In this document: piece by piece, positions 34,214 to 43,465 of the stretch
Layout of the letters: each line of letters opens with the position of its first letter
Numbering within the stretch: the stretch's first letter is position 1
Assembly: GCA_016720705.1 (NCBI GenBank)
Contig: JADKKB010000005.1
Span: forward strand, 1-64,000
Origin: Chloracidobacterium sp.
GTDB taxonomy: Bacteria > Acidobacteriota > Blastocatellia > Pyrinomonadales > Pyrinomonadaceae
DNA length: 64,000 nt
Direction: 5' to 3'
Program-made: the position numbers and the translations under genes
Notes under the pieces: generated by a model
Told to the model about the DNA's origin: nothing
Databases searched by the model: none
Seen by the model: the letters and a program-made list of their open reading frames with translations, nothing else

Positions 34214-35134
34214 ATGGGAGATCTCTTAACACCGACATTTCTGCTCATTTTGCTCTTCTCGACGATCCGTCTGGCGACGCCGCTGATATTTGCGGCATTG
34301 GGCGGAATGTTTTCTGAGCGCGCGGGCGTGATCAATATCGCTCTCGAGGGTCTGATGCTCACGGGTGCGTTCACGGCGGCGGTTGCGACTTACGAACTTA
34401 ACAATCCTTACCTCGGCTTTGTATGTGGCTTGGCGGCGGGTGCATTTGTGGCGGCGATCTTTGCCGTTGCGGTGATCAAGTTTGAGGCTGATCAGGTCGT
34501 GGCCGGTTTTGCGGTAAGTTTACTGATGCTCGGTTTGCCGGCGGTGATCAGCAGTCGTCTATACGATTCGGCAGGATCGACACAGCAGATCGCAAAGCAG
34601 TTTTTGCTCCCGGAGTATTACAATCGCGTATCGATCGCCTCCATACTGGCTTTTGCTCTCGTGCCGGTGTGTTGGTACGTGCTGTATAAAACGCCGTTCG
34701 GCCTCCGCATTCGTGCGGCGGGCGAAAATCCCGAGGCGGCAGATGCAGCGGGCGTCAACGTGATCAAACTCAGGTATATCGCGGTCATACTCTCGGGCGT
34801 CCTGGCGGCGGCGGGCGGTGCATATCTCTCGATCGGGCAATCGTCGCTCTTTACACGCGGGATGACCGCCGGTCGCGGATATATCGCACTTGCGGCACTG
34901 ATCCTCGCTAAGTGGAAGCCGATCCCGGTGCTGTTTGCCTGTCTATTCTTTGGATTTACCGAGGCTCTCGCGATCCAGATGCAGGGCGTGATCAAGATGC
35001 CGTCCGGCGAGGATGTGCCGGTGCAGTTCATCCAGATGATCCCATACGTTTTGACGATCATCGTCCTTGCCGGCTTTATCGGTCTGTCGCGTGCTCCAAA
35101 GGCTCTGGGAACACCGTATCGGAAGGAAAGCTAA
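34214..35134 (+). CDS. Nucleoside ABC transporter permease 2 (NupQ/YufQ type)
   Basis: 306 residues from ATG 34214, one base after the first permease stop. Motifs: RLATPLIFAALGGMFSERAGVINIALEGLMLTGAF, then LLMLGLPAVISSRLYD, and TPFGLRIRAAGENPEAADAAGVNV (ATPase-contact loop). Together with the upstream permease it forms the heterodimeric membrane part of a nucleoside importer. The following purine phosphorylase, uridine kinase and cytidine deaminase on the same strand support nucleosides as substrate. Confidence 0.9.
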   Translation: MGDLLTPTFLLILLFSTIRLATPLIFAALGGMFSERAGVINIALEGLMLTGAFTAAVATYELNNPYLGFVCGLAAGAFVAAIFAVAVIKFEADQVVAGFAVSLLMLGLPAVISSRLYDSAGSTQQIAKQFLLPEYYNRVSIASILAFALVPVCWYVLYKTPFGLRIRAAGENPEAADAAGVNVIKLRYIAVILSGVLAAAGGAYLSIGQSSLFTRGMTAGRGYIALAALILAKWKPIPVLFACLFFGFTEALAIQMQGVIKMPSGEDVPVQFIQMIPYVLTIIVLAGFIGLSRAPKALGTPYRKES

Positions 35135-35279
35135 AACTAACCCGAGAGTTGCCGTGGAGCGAGATAACGGTGGGGCTCTCACGGCTTGACACGGAATGGT
35201 GAGTACGGTTGTTTGAGTCTTTCCAGCGAGGCCTTCGGTCCCGAACTCTTGAATCCCTGTGCCTGCGAAATAGATCATT

Positions 35280-36137
35280 ATGTCATACGAAAATGCGGCC
35301 GCGGCTGCTGAATTCATCAGATCGAGATACCCGAGCGAACCGCAGACTGCGATCGTGTTGGGGAGCGGGTTAGGTGCCTTTGCGGACGAGGTGGCGAATG
35401 CGGTTCGGATACCGTATGAAGATATTCCGGGCTTTGCTCGGTCGACTGTCGAGGGGCACGCGGGGCAACTCGTTTTAGGCGAGATCGGCGGCGTTTCGGT
35501 GGCGGTGCAGCAGGGGCGGTTTCACTATTACGAAGGCTATGATATGGAGCAGGTTATGCTGCCGGTGCGGACATTTGGTTTGCTCGGGGTGAAGACCCTG
35601 ATACTCACCAATGCCGCGGGCAGCCTAAACTCAGATATGCAGCCCGGCAGTCTGATGCTGATCGCCGATCATCTGAATTGTCTCGGCGTCAATCCGCTAC
35701 GTGGGCCGAATGACAGTAGATTTGGACCCAGATTTCCGGATATGACCGAGGTTTACGACCGCGATCTACGGCACATCGCCCTCGAAGAAGCGAGTGCCAT
35801 CGCGAGAGAACGATTTGATCGTGGCGACGACGAACCCCTGCTCGATTTTCTCAATACCGGCATCTATTGTGCACTTTCCGGCCCGACGTACGAGACGCCG
35901 GCCGAGATCCATATGTATCGACAACTCGGAGCGGACGCAGTCGGAATGTCCACCGTCCCGGAGGCGATAGCGGCACGCCATCAGGGCACGCGGGTAATGG
36001 GCATTTCGTGTATCACAAACCTCGCTGCCGGTATGAGCGGCGACACCATTAATCACGAAGAAGTGATGGAAACCGGTGCTCGCGTGGCTGAGGTGTTCAA
36101 GGAATTGCTCCGCCGCATCTTGGCTAGAATCAATTGA
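35280..36137 (+). CDS. Purine nucleoside phosphorylase
   Basis: 285 residues, the class I trimeric type. Motifs: VLGSGLGAFADEVANA (phosphate loop), FARSTVEGHAGQLVLGEIGG, VQQGRFHYYEGYDMEQV, LTNAAGSLNSDMQPGSLMLIADHLN and the base-binding region GPTYETPAEIHMYRQLGADAVGMSTVPEAIAARHQG. GPTYET and MST-PE are diagnostic. It splits purine nucleosides with phosphate to base and ribose-1-phosphate. It is in the nucleoside salvage run, about 145 bases after the permeases. Confidence 0.95.
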   Translation: MSYENAAAAAEFIRSRYPSEPQTAIVLGSGLGAFADEVANAVRIPYEDIPGFARSTVEGHAGQLVLGEIGGVSVAVQQGRFHYYEGYDMEQVMLPVRTFGLLGVKTLILTNAAGSLNSDMQPGSLMLIADHLNCLGVNPLRGPNDSRFGPRFPDMTEVYDRDLRHIALEEASAIARERFDRGDDEPLLDFLNTGIYCALSGPTYETPAEIHMYRQLGADAVGMSTVPEAIAARHQGTRVMGISCITNLAAGMSGDTINHEEVMETGARVAEVFKELLRRILARIN

Positions 36138-36211
36138 GCAGTAGCACCATTTGGGAATAACTTTGTATTTCTTGACCTAGGACTTGGCGTCCCTGCGGTT
36201 AATATCTTTTT

Positions 36212-36841
36212 ATGATCATAGGCATATGCGGTGGAACAGGATCGGGGAAAACGACTATCGCTCGTGCGATAGTCGATGTGGTCGGTGCGGATCGAGTCGT
36301 TTTGGTCGAGCAGGATTCGTATTATCGCAACCTGGCGGATATGCCGCTCGACGAGCGTCATCAGGCCAATTTTGACCATCCGGACTCGCTGGACAGTGAT
36401 ATGCTGGTCAATCATATTCTGCGTTTGAAGCAGGGCCTGGCGGTCGAGATGCCGCTGTATGATTTTGCGACTCATACACGCAGCGACAAGATTTCGGTGA
36501 TCGAACCCAAACCGGTGGTCATCGTCGAAGGGATCTTGATCTTTGCTGAGCCGCGGGTGCTCGACCTTTTGGATGTCAGAATATTTGTCGATACGCCGGA
36601 CGACATACGATTGATGCGGCGTCTGCGACGCGACTCGAGCGAACGCGGCAGGACATTTGAACGCACACTTGAGCAATACGAGCGGACGATCAGGCCGATG
36701 CACTTTGAGTTTGTCGAGCCATCGAAACGGCACGCCGATGTCATCATACCCGAAGGCGGGCAGACGGGCGTCAGCGTCGACCTTTTGTGCGGATTAGTGC
36801 GCGAAAAGCTTGTTGCCGAAAGCGAGGAAAAGGGATTTTAG
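36212..36841 (+). CDS. udk: Uridine/cytidine kinase
   Basis: 209 residues. P-loop GICGGTGSGKTTIARAI, then the VEQDSYYRNLADMPLDERHQANFDHPDSLDSDML block that binds the nucleoside, PLYDFATHTRS, VVIVEGILIFAEPRVLDLLDVRIFVDTPDDIRLMRRLRRDSSERGRTFE, and the end block for lid and dimer contacts. It phosphorylates uridine and cytidine. The next gene starts immediately after its stop (TAG ATG), so they are translationally coupled. Confidence 0.95.
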   Translation: MIIGICGGTGSGKTTIARAIVDVVGADRVVLVEQDSYYRNLADMPLDERHQANFDHPDSLDSDMLVNHILRLKQGLAVEMPLYDFATHTRSDKISVIEPKPVVIVEGILIFAEPRVLDLLDVRIFVDTPDDIRLMRRLRRDSSERGRTFERTLEQYERTIRPMHFEFVEPSKRHADVIIPEGGQTGVSVDLLCGLVREKLVAESEEKGF

Positions 36842-37234
36842 ATGGACGATAAAGATCTGATAGCATCCGCGACCGCGGTTCGGGAAAACGCATACGCACC
36901 ATTTTCGGAATTTAGAGTCGGCGCGGCGGTTGAGACCGAGGATGGCGAGGTCATCGACGGCTGTAACGTCGAATCCGCCACGTATGGCCTGACCATTTGC
37001 GCCGAACGCGTGGCTATCTGCAAAGCTGTCTCGCAGGGCAAACGTAAGATCAAGCGGATCGCCGTCGTTGCCGATACCGAAAAGTTAACGCCACCCTGCG
37101 GCAGCTGCCGTCAGATCATATGGGAATTTGGCGGTAATATCCCGGTCGTAATGTCCAACCTCCAAGGCAAGGTCGAAACCCATCAGATGATAGACCTTTT
37201 GCCCGATGCGTTCGATGCTGAGTTTTTGAAGTAA
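36842..37234 (+). CDS. cdd: Cytidine deaminase
   Basis: 130 residues, the tetrameric type. It has ENAYAPFSEFRVGAAVETEDGEVIDGCNVESATYGLTICAERVAICKAVSQG with the catalytic CAE (HAE/CAE) motif, and TPPCGSCRQIIWEF for the other two zinc cysteines. It converts cytidine to uridine, feeding uridine kinase/phosphorylase. It starts directly after udk and is followed by an exported amidohydrolase. Confidence 0.96.
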   Translation: MDDKDLIASATAVRENAYAPFSEFRVGAAVETEDGEVIDGCNVESATYGLTICAERVAICKAVSQGKRKIKRIAVVADTEKLTPPCGSCRQIIWEFGGNIPVVMSNLQGKVETHQMIDLLPDAFDAEFLK

Positions 37235-37292
37235 TCTGCCCGAACACTTAAACCGAATTGCATTCTGCAAGGATTATGATGTAAATTCAGCT

Positions 37293-38717
37293 ATGGATAA
37301 GCTGAAGTTTTACCTCGCCTTTTTTCTTTTAATCACATTTTCATATTCGACTTTTGCACAGCGGTTACCGCATTCCGAGAAGTATGTCGCGCCGTTGACG
37401 TGTGATCTGCTCATAACGGGCGGGACTGTGGTGACGATGGACGCGGACCGCCGGGTCATCGAGGACGGTGCCGTCGCGATCAAGGACGGTAAGATAATAA
37501 GGGTCGGGCGGCGGGCGGTCGTGACCAAAAATCTCACCGCAAAGCGCACCATCAACGCGGCGGGCAAGGCCGTGATTCCAGGCCTCATTAACACACATAC
37601 ACACGCCGCGATGTCGCTGTTTCGCGGCATCTCGGACGATCTCGACCTTAACGAATGGCTGACAAAATACATCTTTCCGGCTGAGGGTAAGAACGTGACG
37701 GAGCAGTTCGTGCGTGCCGGTACGCGGCTTGGCCTGGCCGAGATGATCCGCGGCGGGACGACCACTTACTGCGATATGTATTACTTTGAGGACGCGGTCG
37801 CCGACGAGAGTAAAAAGGCCGGCGTTCGCGGCGTTTTGGGCGAGACGATCATCGATTTTCCGGTTGCTGATAATAAAAATAACGCTGAAGCGATGGCGTA
37901 CACCGAGCGGTATCTAAAAAAATGGGCAAACGACCCGTTGATAGTTCCGGCGATCGCGCCGCACGCACCGTACACGGTTTCGACTGACCATCTAAGGGCG
38001 ATCAAGGCACTTTCAGATAAATATAACGCAGCGGTCGTCACGCACGTCTCCGAGACGAAAAAGGAACGCGATGACATCCTGGCTCAAAAGGGAATGACGC
38101 CCGCCAAATATCTCGACAGTATCGGATTTTTGACCGATCGCGTCATTGCGGCTCACAACGTATGGCTCACGCCCGAGGAGATCGATATCTATGCGGCAAA
38201 GGGTGTCGGGGCCGCGCACTGTCCGCAATCGAATATGAAACTCGCCTCCGGCACGGCGCCGATCCCGGCGATGCTGGCAAAGGGTGTCGCCGTCGGCCTC
38301 GGAACGGATGGTGCGGCATCAAATAACGATCTCGATATGTGGGAAGAGATGGATACCGCAGCCAAACTGCATAAACTCATCTCGACTGACCCAAAAACGC
38401 TGCCCGCCGAACAGGCATTTGAGATGGCGACCATCCGCGGAGCCCGAGCCTTGCATCTCGATAAGATCACCGGTTCGATCGAGGGCGGCAAGCGTGCCGA
38501 CATCGCCATTGTGGACCTCGACAGCCTCAATCAGACGCCGTATTTCAATATCTATTCGTCGCTCGTTTATTCGACCAAGGCGGCGGATGTCCGTACGGTT
38601 ATCATCGACGGTAGGATCGTGATGCTAGACCGACGTTTGCTCACGTTAAACGAAAATGTTATAAAGAAAGACGCAAACGCATACCGCAGAAAAATCATCG
38701 ATAGTCTTAAGAACTGA
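37293..38717 (+). CDS. Exported amidohydrolase, MTA/SAH deaminase-like (TRZ/ATZ family)
   Basis: 474 residues. Signal peptide MDKLKFYLAFFLLITFSYSTFAQ. Amidohydrolase core: NTHTHAAMSLFRGISDDLDLNEWLTKYIFPAE (metal HxH), YCDMYYFEDA, APHAPYTVSTDHL, THVSETKKER, AAHCPQSNMKLASG and LGTDGAASNNDLDMW (catalytic Asp). The NHTHAAM, SNMKLASG and SNN-LDM blocks are typical of S-adenosylhomocysteine/5'-methylthioadenosine/adenosine deaminases. The signal peptide is unusual; it suggests deamination of nucleosides in the periplasm before uptake. It ends the salvage gene run. Confidence 0.88.
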   Translation: MDKLKFYLAFFLLITFSYSTFAQRLPHSEKYVAPLTCDLLITGGTVVTMDADRRVIEDGAVAIKDGKIIRVGRRAVVTKNLTAKRTINAAGKAVIPGLINTHTHAAMSLFRGISDDLDLNEWLTKYIFPAEGKNVTEQFVRAGTRLGLAEMIRGGTTTYCDMYYFEDAVADESKKAGVRGVLGETIIDFPVADNKNNAEAMAYTERYLKKWANDPLIVPAIAPHAPYTVSTDHLRAIKALSDKYNAAVVTHVSETKKERDDILAQKGMTPAKYLDSIGFLTDRVIAAHNVWLTPEEIDIYAAKGVGAAHCPQSNMKLASGTAPIPAMLAKGVAVGLGTDGAASNNDLDMWEEMDTAAKLHKLISTDPKTLPAEQAFEMATIRGARALHLDKITGSIEGGKRADIAIVDLDSLNQTPYFNIYSSLVYSTKAADVRTVIIDGRIVMLDRRLLTLNENVIKKDANAYRRKIIDSLKN

Positions 38718-38859
38718 TGTTGCCGGCTTTACCAAAAGCTCCTCGGCGATGATTTGGCGGCGGCAGTTTGAGGTTGGAACAGGTCGTATAAGTGAGCCTT
38801 CGAGGGTAAGTTCGCTTGACCTTTACGGAGAATTTAAGTCAGGGAATGGAGGACTCTAA

Positions 38860-40098
38860 ATGCCGTTAAATGTCAGAAGGTTTTGCACTTCGGTTTTACT
38901 GGTTATTGTTGGATTGATCGCCACTGCGGCCGCACAGACTGTGCCGGCCCCGACGCCTGCGCCGCAGGCTGCACCGCCGTCTTCGGGCGATGTAATGCGT
39001 GACCGTATCTCAAAGGCAAAGGCATACATAGCCGTCCGCAACTACAACGCGGCGATCTACGAGCTTGAAAACATCCGCCGCGAAACCGGCGACACGGCCG
39101 TCCAGAGCGTCGTCAACGTCTTGTTGATGAACAGTTACCTCGAACAGGGCGATTTCAAACGAGCCCAGGATTTCCTGAATCTTTTTTACACCGAGCAGAA
39201 AACGACCAAGCCCAATGCGGCCGCCTATTATATGTCCGTCGCCGGACAGGTGGTCAAAGGGGCGCGCAATCGGGTGGAGCGATATCGGGCATTGGGCCTG
39301 AGTATTTCGGACCGCACTTTGCCGCTCGAGGCGGCCAACGATCTTGAGAAAATGCGCGAGACGCTGGAGCTGGTTATCACACAGGCGACGGCGATCGGAA
39401 AGGACTCTAAGAGGACGGCCGACGCAATGGCAATGGTCGAAGAAGCGAGCACATCGCGAAGTATGCTTGCTCGCGACGACTATGATGCACGCCGATGGAA
39501 AGACACGGTCGCTGACGCCCGCGAAGAGATGTCCAATTCGCGCAGCGTCGTAACGAATGCCGTCAACGACACTCCGGCCGACGGCGTGCTAAATCCGTCA
39601 ACGACGGCGGCTACCGTTAGCTCTACCACGGCAGCACCGCCGGTGATACAGGCGCCCCCGACAGTTGTTAACAAGCCGCTTGCGGTACGCGAACGCGAGG
39701 TCAAGCCGGCCGAGACCACCGTCGCCAAAAACGATAAGCCGATCGTTGTAACATCAACACCGGTCCAACCCAAAGAGACTCCGAAGCAGGCCGACACGGC
39801 ACCGGTAAAGAATGACGGCTCGCCAATGGATGTCGGATCGCTGGTCAACTATGCCACGCTTCAGGCTCAACCAACGTATCCTCCGGTCGCCAAGACGACG
39901 CGGACGACCGGTATAGTCAAGGTCCAGGTAATGGTGGACGAACAAGGCGCGGTCTCAGAGGTGCAGAAAACAAGCGGCCCGTCGATGCTCCAGGGTGCGG
40001 CAAGAGACGCGATCCGTAAGTGGAAATTCAAACCTTTTGTCCGAGACGGCCAACCGGTCAGAGCGACGGGATATGTTAATTTTAATTTCGCTTTATAG
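38860..40098 (+). CDS. Exported protein with TPR-like region and C-terminal TonB domain
   Basis: 412 residues from ATG 38860 with GGAGG about 9 bases before. Signal peptide to about residue 27 (VGLIATAAAQ), then Pro/Ala/Thr linker, helices that resemble TPR units (ISKAKAYIAVRNYNAAIYELENI and SYLEQGDFKRAQDFLNLF), a disordered TTAAPPV/PAETT region, and a C-terminal TonB-C domain (ARLQ-like NYATLQAQPTYPPVAKTTRTTGIVKVQVMVDEQGAVSEVQKTSGPSMLQGAARDAIRKWKFKP). TonB-C without an N-terminal ExbB-contact anchor: the role is not known. Confidence 0.8.
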   Translation: MPLNVRRFCTSVLLVIVGLIATAAAQTVPAPTPAPQAAPPSSGDVMRDRISKAKAYIAVRNYNAAIYELENIRRETGDTAVQSVVNVLLMNSYLEQGDFKRAQDFLNLFYTEQKTTKPNAAAYYMSVAGQVVKGARNRVERYRALGLSISDRTLPLEAANDLEKMRETLELVITQATAIGKDSKRTADAMAMVEEASTSRSMLARDDYDARRWKDTVADAREEMSNSRSVVTNAVNDTPADGVLNPSTTAATVSSTTAAPPVIQAPPTVVNKPLAVREREVKPAETTVAKNDKPIVVTSTPVQPKETPKQADTAPVKNDGSPMDVGSLVNYATLQAQPTYPPVAKTTRTTGIVKVQVMVDEQGAVSEVQKTSGPSMLQGAARDAIRKWKFKPFVRDGQPVRATGYVNFNFAL

Positions 40099-40178
40099 TT
40101 AACGAGGTTCGTTTTATTGGTTTCGGGCGGCAACCTTTTCGAGAGGTTAGCCGCCTAAGTTATTTTGGGGAGAGTTTA

Positions 40179-40269
40179 TTAGCCGCAGATAAACACAAAT
40201 GAACGCGGATAAGAAATTGATAGTAGTAGCTATGCTGATCCGCGTTTACCTGCGTGGATCTGCGGCTAA
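40179..40269. repeat. ~91-bp inverted-repeat element, copy 1
   Basis: Ends TTAGCCGCAGAT (40179-40190) and ATCTGCGGCTAA (40258-40269) are perfectly complementary, and the inner arms share ACGCGGAT and ATCCGCGT. Eight T residues follow at about 40272, so it can act as a terminator for the TonB-C gene. A second copy lies at 43341-43440, directly after the M1 peptidase. Confidence 0.85.
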
Positions 40270-40307
40270 GGTTTTTTTTCGCCACGTCTCGGCGATAATA
40301 TGAATCT

Positions 40308-43300
40308 ATGCGATATCTGATCCTCGTCTTATTGCTCTCAATCGCCGTGTTTTCTCAGTCCCCGGCGGGGCCGCCAATGGAGTTTGGGGTTTCGCACACT
40401 CTGGCAAAGTGGCGGGTGGCTCATTATTCGGATGTCCGCTACAAGCTAAACCTCACACTCGAAAAGATGTCGCCCGTGCTGAAAGGGACGATGGAGATCC
40501 GTGTGAAAGTGTCGTCAATGGACGAAATGACGACAGTTCCCCAAGACCTTCCGGGAAACGGCATTCCACAGATCATTCTCGACTGGCGAAGGATCGCCGG
40601 TCACGAAAAGCTCTCGACGATCACCAACGTGACGATCAACGGCCAGGCTCGTGACGTTCGCGATGGCGGTGCGTTTCAAATCGACGCGACAACAAAACCT
40701 TATATAATCGATGACCACGACCATCTCATCTTTGCCGAAGGCGTCAAGCTCGGCGAGAACGTCATCAAGCTCGATTTCACTTCGCCGATCCTGACCAGCG
40801 GCTCCGCCATCACCCGCTACATCGACAAAGAGGACGGCAGCGAATACATCTACTCGCTCTTCGTCCCCAGCGACGCCAGCACCGCCTTCCCCGTATTTGA
40901 TCAGCCGGATCTGAAGGCGAGGTTTGAGCTGACAGTTAAAAGGCCGAAGGATTGGAATGTTATCTCGAACGCGTTAAGTGAAGATTCCGAAGCTAGTTTC
41001 AGCGACGGTACGCCTAGAGAGTTCACCTCCGCGTTAGTCGAAACACGACCGATCAGTACCTACCTCTTCGCATTCGCCGCCGGTCCATTCGAGCGATTTT
41101 GGGTTCCTGATGGCCCGAAAGTAGAGGTTCGGTCAGAACTGAAAGAAGCGTACAAGAAGTGGCTCAATAATGACGTTTCATTGAGGATTTCCTCTGAGGA
41201 CGCCCAGCGACTAAAAAAAGAAAAAAACGAGAAGATGTCGAAAGGCTATGCCTCGGGTTTGCGAGATTTTCAGCATATCTACGTCCGCAAATCCCAGGCT
41301 GCCAAGTTCCAACCTCACGCTGCTGAGGTCTTTCGCCTCAACCGCGAGGCAATCAAGTATTTCGAGGAATATTTCGACTACAAGTTTCCTTTCCCGAAGT
41401 ACGACATCGTGCTGGTACCGGAGTTTCCGTTTGGCGGGATGGAGCACGCGGGAGCGACGTTTCTGCGAGAGTCGGCGATCATTTTTCCGACCGAGCCGAC
41501 GAAGAGCGACGAGGTCAGCCGTGCGGTGCTGATGTTTCACGAGGCGGCTCACCAGTGGTTTGGCGACACCGTGACGATGAAATGGTTCGACGACCTGTGG
41601 CTCAAAGAGGGCTTTGCCAACTTCATGGCCTATAAAGCGTTAGAGAAGATCATGCCCGAGGCAAACGCATGGAAGGTCTTCTACGAGCGCATCAAACAGC
41701 CCGCCTACGCCACCGATTCCACCAAAGGCACCACCGCCATCTATCAACCCATCGAAAACCTCTCCGCCGCCAAATCCGCCTACGGCAACATCGTCTACAA
41801 CAAAGCCCCCGCCTTCCTACGACAAGCCGAGTTCTACCTCGGCGAAGACAAGTTCAAACTCGCCGTCTGCTCATTTCTAAAGAAGCACGAGTACGCGAAT
41901 GCGACGTGGCAAGACCTCGTGTACGAATTCGGAAAAGCCAAATATGGGGACGAGATCGCGAACGTTTCCAAAGTAGCCGAACTTCAAGAATTCACGAGTC
42001 AATGGGTAACGAAACCTGGATTACCAACCTTTAAGGTTGTGAGAAATGGATTTGAGATGAATAACGCGATTGGCTCGGCGAGTTTTATTTCTAACACGAG
42101 CGGCGGTCAGTCAGAGAACTTTAACGCGGCCGTGTTATTTTCAGATAACAGCAAGGTTGTTTTGAACGTGAAGTCAGCTCCAACTTCTCGAACCACGCTT
42201 TACCTTATTGAACCCGCCACGAGAACTTCGTCAACCGAGATCGCCGCGATTCTTCCAAACTACCAAGACTACGGCTACGGCATTTTCCTGCTCGACGACA
42301 AGAGCCGCGATTACGTTCTGAAGAATGTGCAGAACGAAAAGGACGCGTTCCTGCGTTCGATGATGTACGGCGCACTGTGGGACAGCGTCCGCGAGGGCGA
42401 GCTCGACCCGAAGAGTTACGTCGAGTTGGTCATCAAGAATCTCGGAGCATCCACCCCGTCTGCGGCGGCCGCATCCACCCCTCCTTCGAAAGTAGTGGAG
42501 CAAGACGAAAGCATCGTCCAATCGATCATCGGCCGCGCCGCAACTGCGATGCGGTATTACATGTCAGAACCGACTGCAGTAGCGAGTGGTTCTGACAAGA
42601 TAGGCGACCTGAACGCACGTTTCGAAGCCATACTGCTCGAACGTATGCAGAATGCTCAAACGACCGGACAGCGGATCACCTTCTTTCGGGCGTTGGTCGC
42701 AAACGCGACGACGGAAAAGAGTAGAGCCGCTCTAAAACAATTGCTGACTACGGGCGGAAACGCGAGTGTGAACGAGCGTGCATCTTCCGTGGCAAAAGAG
42801 GCACGCTCCCTAACGGTCGCGTTTCTGCCCGTAAAGGCGAAGGACCGCTTCGACATCGTTACGCGACTGTTGGCGTTGAATGACCCGGACGCGATGAAGT
42901 TGCTTGCCGACCTTGAGAAAACGGAGACGAGCGACGATGCCAAACGCTATGCCTACGCCGCACGTGCCGCCATTCCGACCAAGGAGAACAAGGCGAAGTA
43001 TTGGGACGATTTTGTAAATAACAAGGACATCTCCGAGAGCTGGATCGAGGCGGCGTTTGGCCCGTGGAACAACATTCGACATTCTGAGCTGACATTGCCG
43101 TATCTACAAAAAGCTTTGCTGGAACTGCCGAACCACAAACGCAACCGTAAGATATTCTTCGTCAATGGCTGGCTCGGTGCCTTCATCGGCGGCCAACGCA
43201 GCGACGCGGCACTGGCGATCATTAACAAATTCCTCGATACCAACCCGAACCTCGACAAAGACCTGAGACTGAAGATTCTGGAAAACTCAGACCTCATCGA

Positions 43301-43340
43301 ACGCGCCGTGCGTGTCCGTGGGAAATACGGGAAGAACTAG
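40308..43340 (+). CDS. M1 family metallopeptidase
   Basis: 1,010 residues with signal peptide MRYLILVLLLSIAVFSQSPA. N-terminal beta-domain, then the catalytic domain: GGMEHAGATF (substrate N-terminus loop; most relatives have GAMEN), zinc motif HEAAHQWFG (H411, E412, H415) with third ligand E434 in LKEGFANFM. A long C-terminal armadillo-like helical domain follows. It is predicted to be an exported aminopeptidase. Odd: residues about 752-764 (MSEPTAVASGSDK) are encoded by a palindrome, and 42447-42481 encodes a low-complexity STPSAAAASTPPS stretch. The gene is bracketed by two copies of a ~90-100 bp inverted repeat. Confidence 0.93.
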   Translation: MRYLILVLLLSIAVFSQSPAGPPMEFGVSHTLAKWRVAHYSDVRYKLNLTLEKMSPVLKGTMEIRVKVSSMDEMTTVPQDLPGNGIPQIILDWRRIAGHEKLSTITNVTINGQARDVRDGGAFQIDATTKPYIIDDHDHLIFAEGVKLGENVIKLDFTSPILTSGSAITRYIDKEDGSEYIYSLFVPSDASTAFPVFDQPDLKARFELTVKRPKDWNVISNALSEDSEASFSDGTPREFTSALVETRPISTYLFAFAAGPFERFWVPDGPKVEVRSELKEAYKKWLNNDVSLRISSEDAQRLKKEKNEKMSKGYASGLRDFQHIYVRKSQAAKFQPHAAEVFRLNREAIKYFEEYFDYKFPFPKYDIVLVPEFPFGGMEHAGATFLRESAIIFPTEPTKSDEVSRAVLMFHEAAHQWFGDTVTMKWFDDLWLKEGFANFMAYKALEKIMPEANAWKVFYERIKQPAYATDSTKGTTAIYQPIENLSAAKSAYGNIVYNKAPAFLRQAEFYLGEDKFKLAVCSFLKKHEYANATWQDLVYEFGKAKYGDEIANVSKVAELQEFTSQWVTKPGLPTFKVVRNGFEMNNAIGSASFISNTSGGQSENFNAAVLFSDNSKVVLNVKSAPTSRTTLYLIEPATRTSSTEIAAILPNYQDYGYGIFLLDDKSRDYVLKNVQNEKDAFLRSMMYGALWDSVREGELDPKSYVELVIKNLGASTPSAAAASTPPSKVVEQDESIVQSIIGRAATAMRYYMSEPTAVASGSDKIGDLNARFEAILLERMQNAQTTGQRITFFRALVANATTEKSRAALKQLLTTGGNASVNERASSVAKEARSLTVAFLPVKAKDRFDIVTRLLALNDPDAMKLLADLEKTETSDDAKRYAYAARAAIPTKENKAKYWDDFVNNKDISESWIEAAFGPWNNIRHSELTLPYLQKALLELPNHKRNRKIFFVNGWLGAFIGGQRSDAALAIINKFLDTNPNLDKDLRLKILENSDLIERAVRVRGKYGKN
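42562..42597. repeat. Palindromic element inside the M1 peptidase gene
   Basis: TGTCAGAACC (42562-42571) and GGTTCTGACA (42588-42597) are perfect inverted repeats with a 16-nt centre GACTGCAGTAGCGAGT. The end GGTTCTGACA is the same as in the intergenic elements at 10.5 kb and in dnaE2. It keeps the frame and encodes SEPTAVASGSD. Confidence 0.75.
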
Positions 43341-43440
43341 GAATTTTAGCCGCAGATAAACGCAGATGACGCAGATAGGAAATTGATAGAAATGGTTTTT
43401 CTGATCCGCGTTTATTTGCGTTTATCTGCGGCTAAAATTC
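43341..43440. repeat. ~100-bp inverted-repeat element, copy 2, between convergent genes
   Basis: The 24-base arms at 43341-43364 and 43417-43440 are perfect inverted repeats (start GAATTTTAGCCGCAGATAAA). The middle shares AGGAAATTGATAG and TCTGATCCGCGTTTA with copy 1. It lies exactly between the M1 stop (43340) and the convergent dnaE2 stop (43466), so it may terminate both. Confidence 0.85.
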
Positions 43441-43465
43441 CTCTGTGTCTTCGAGGCGAACCCCG

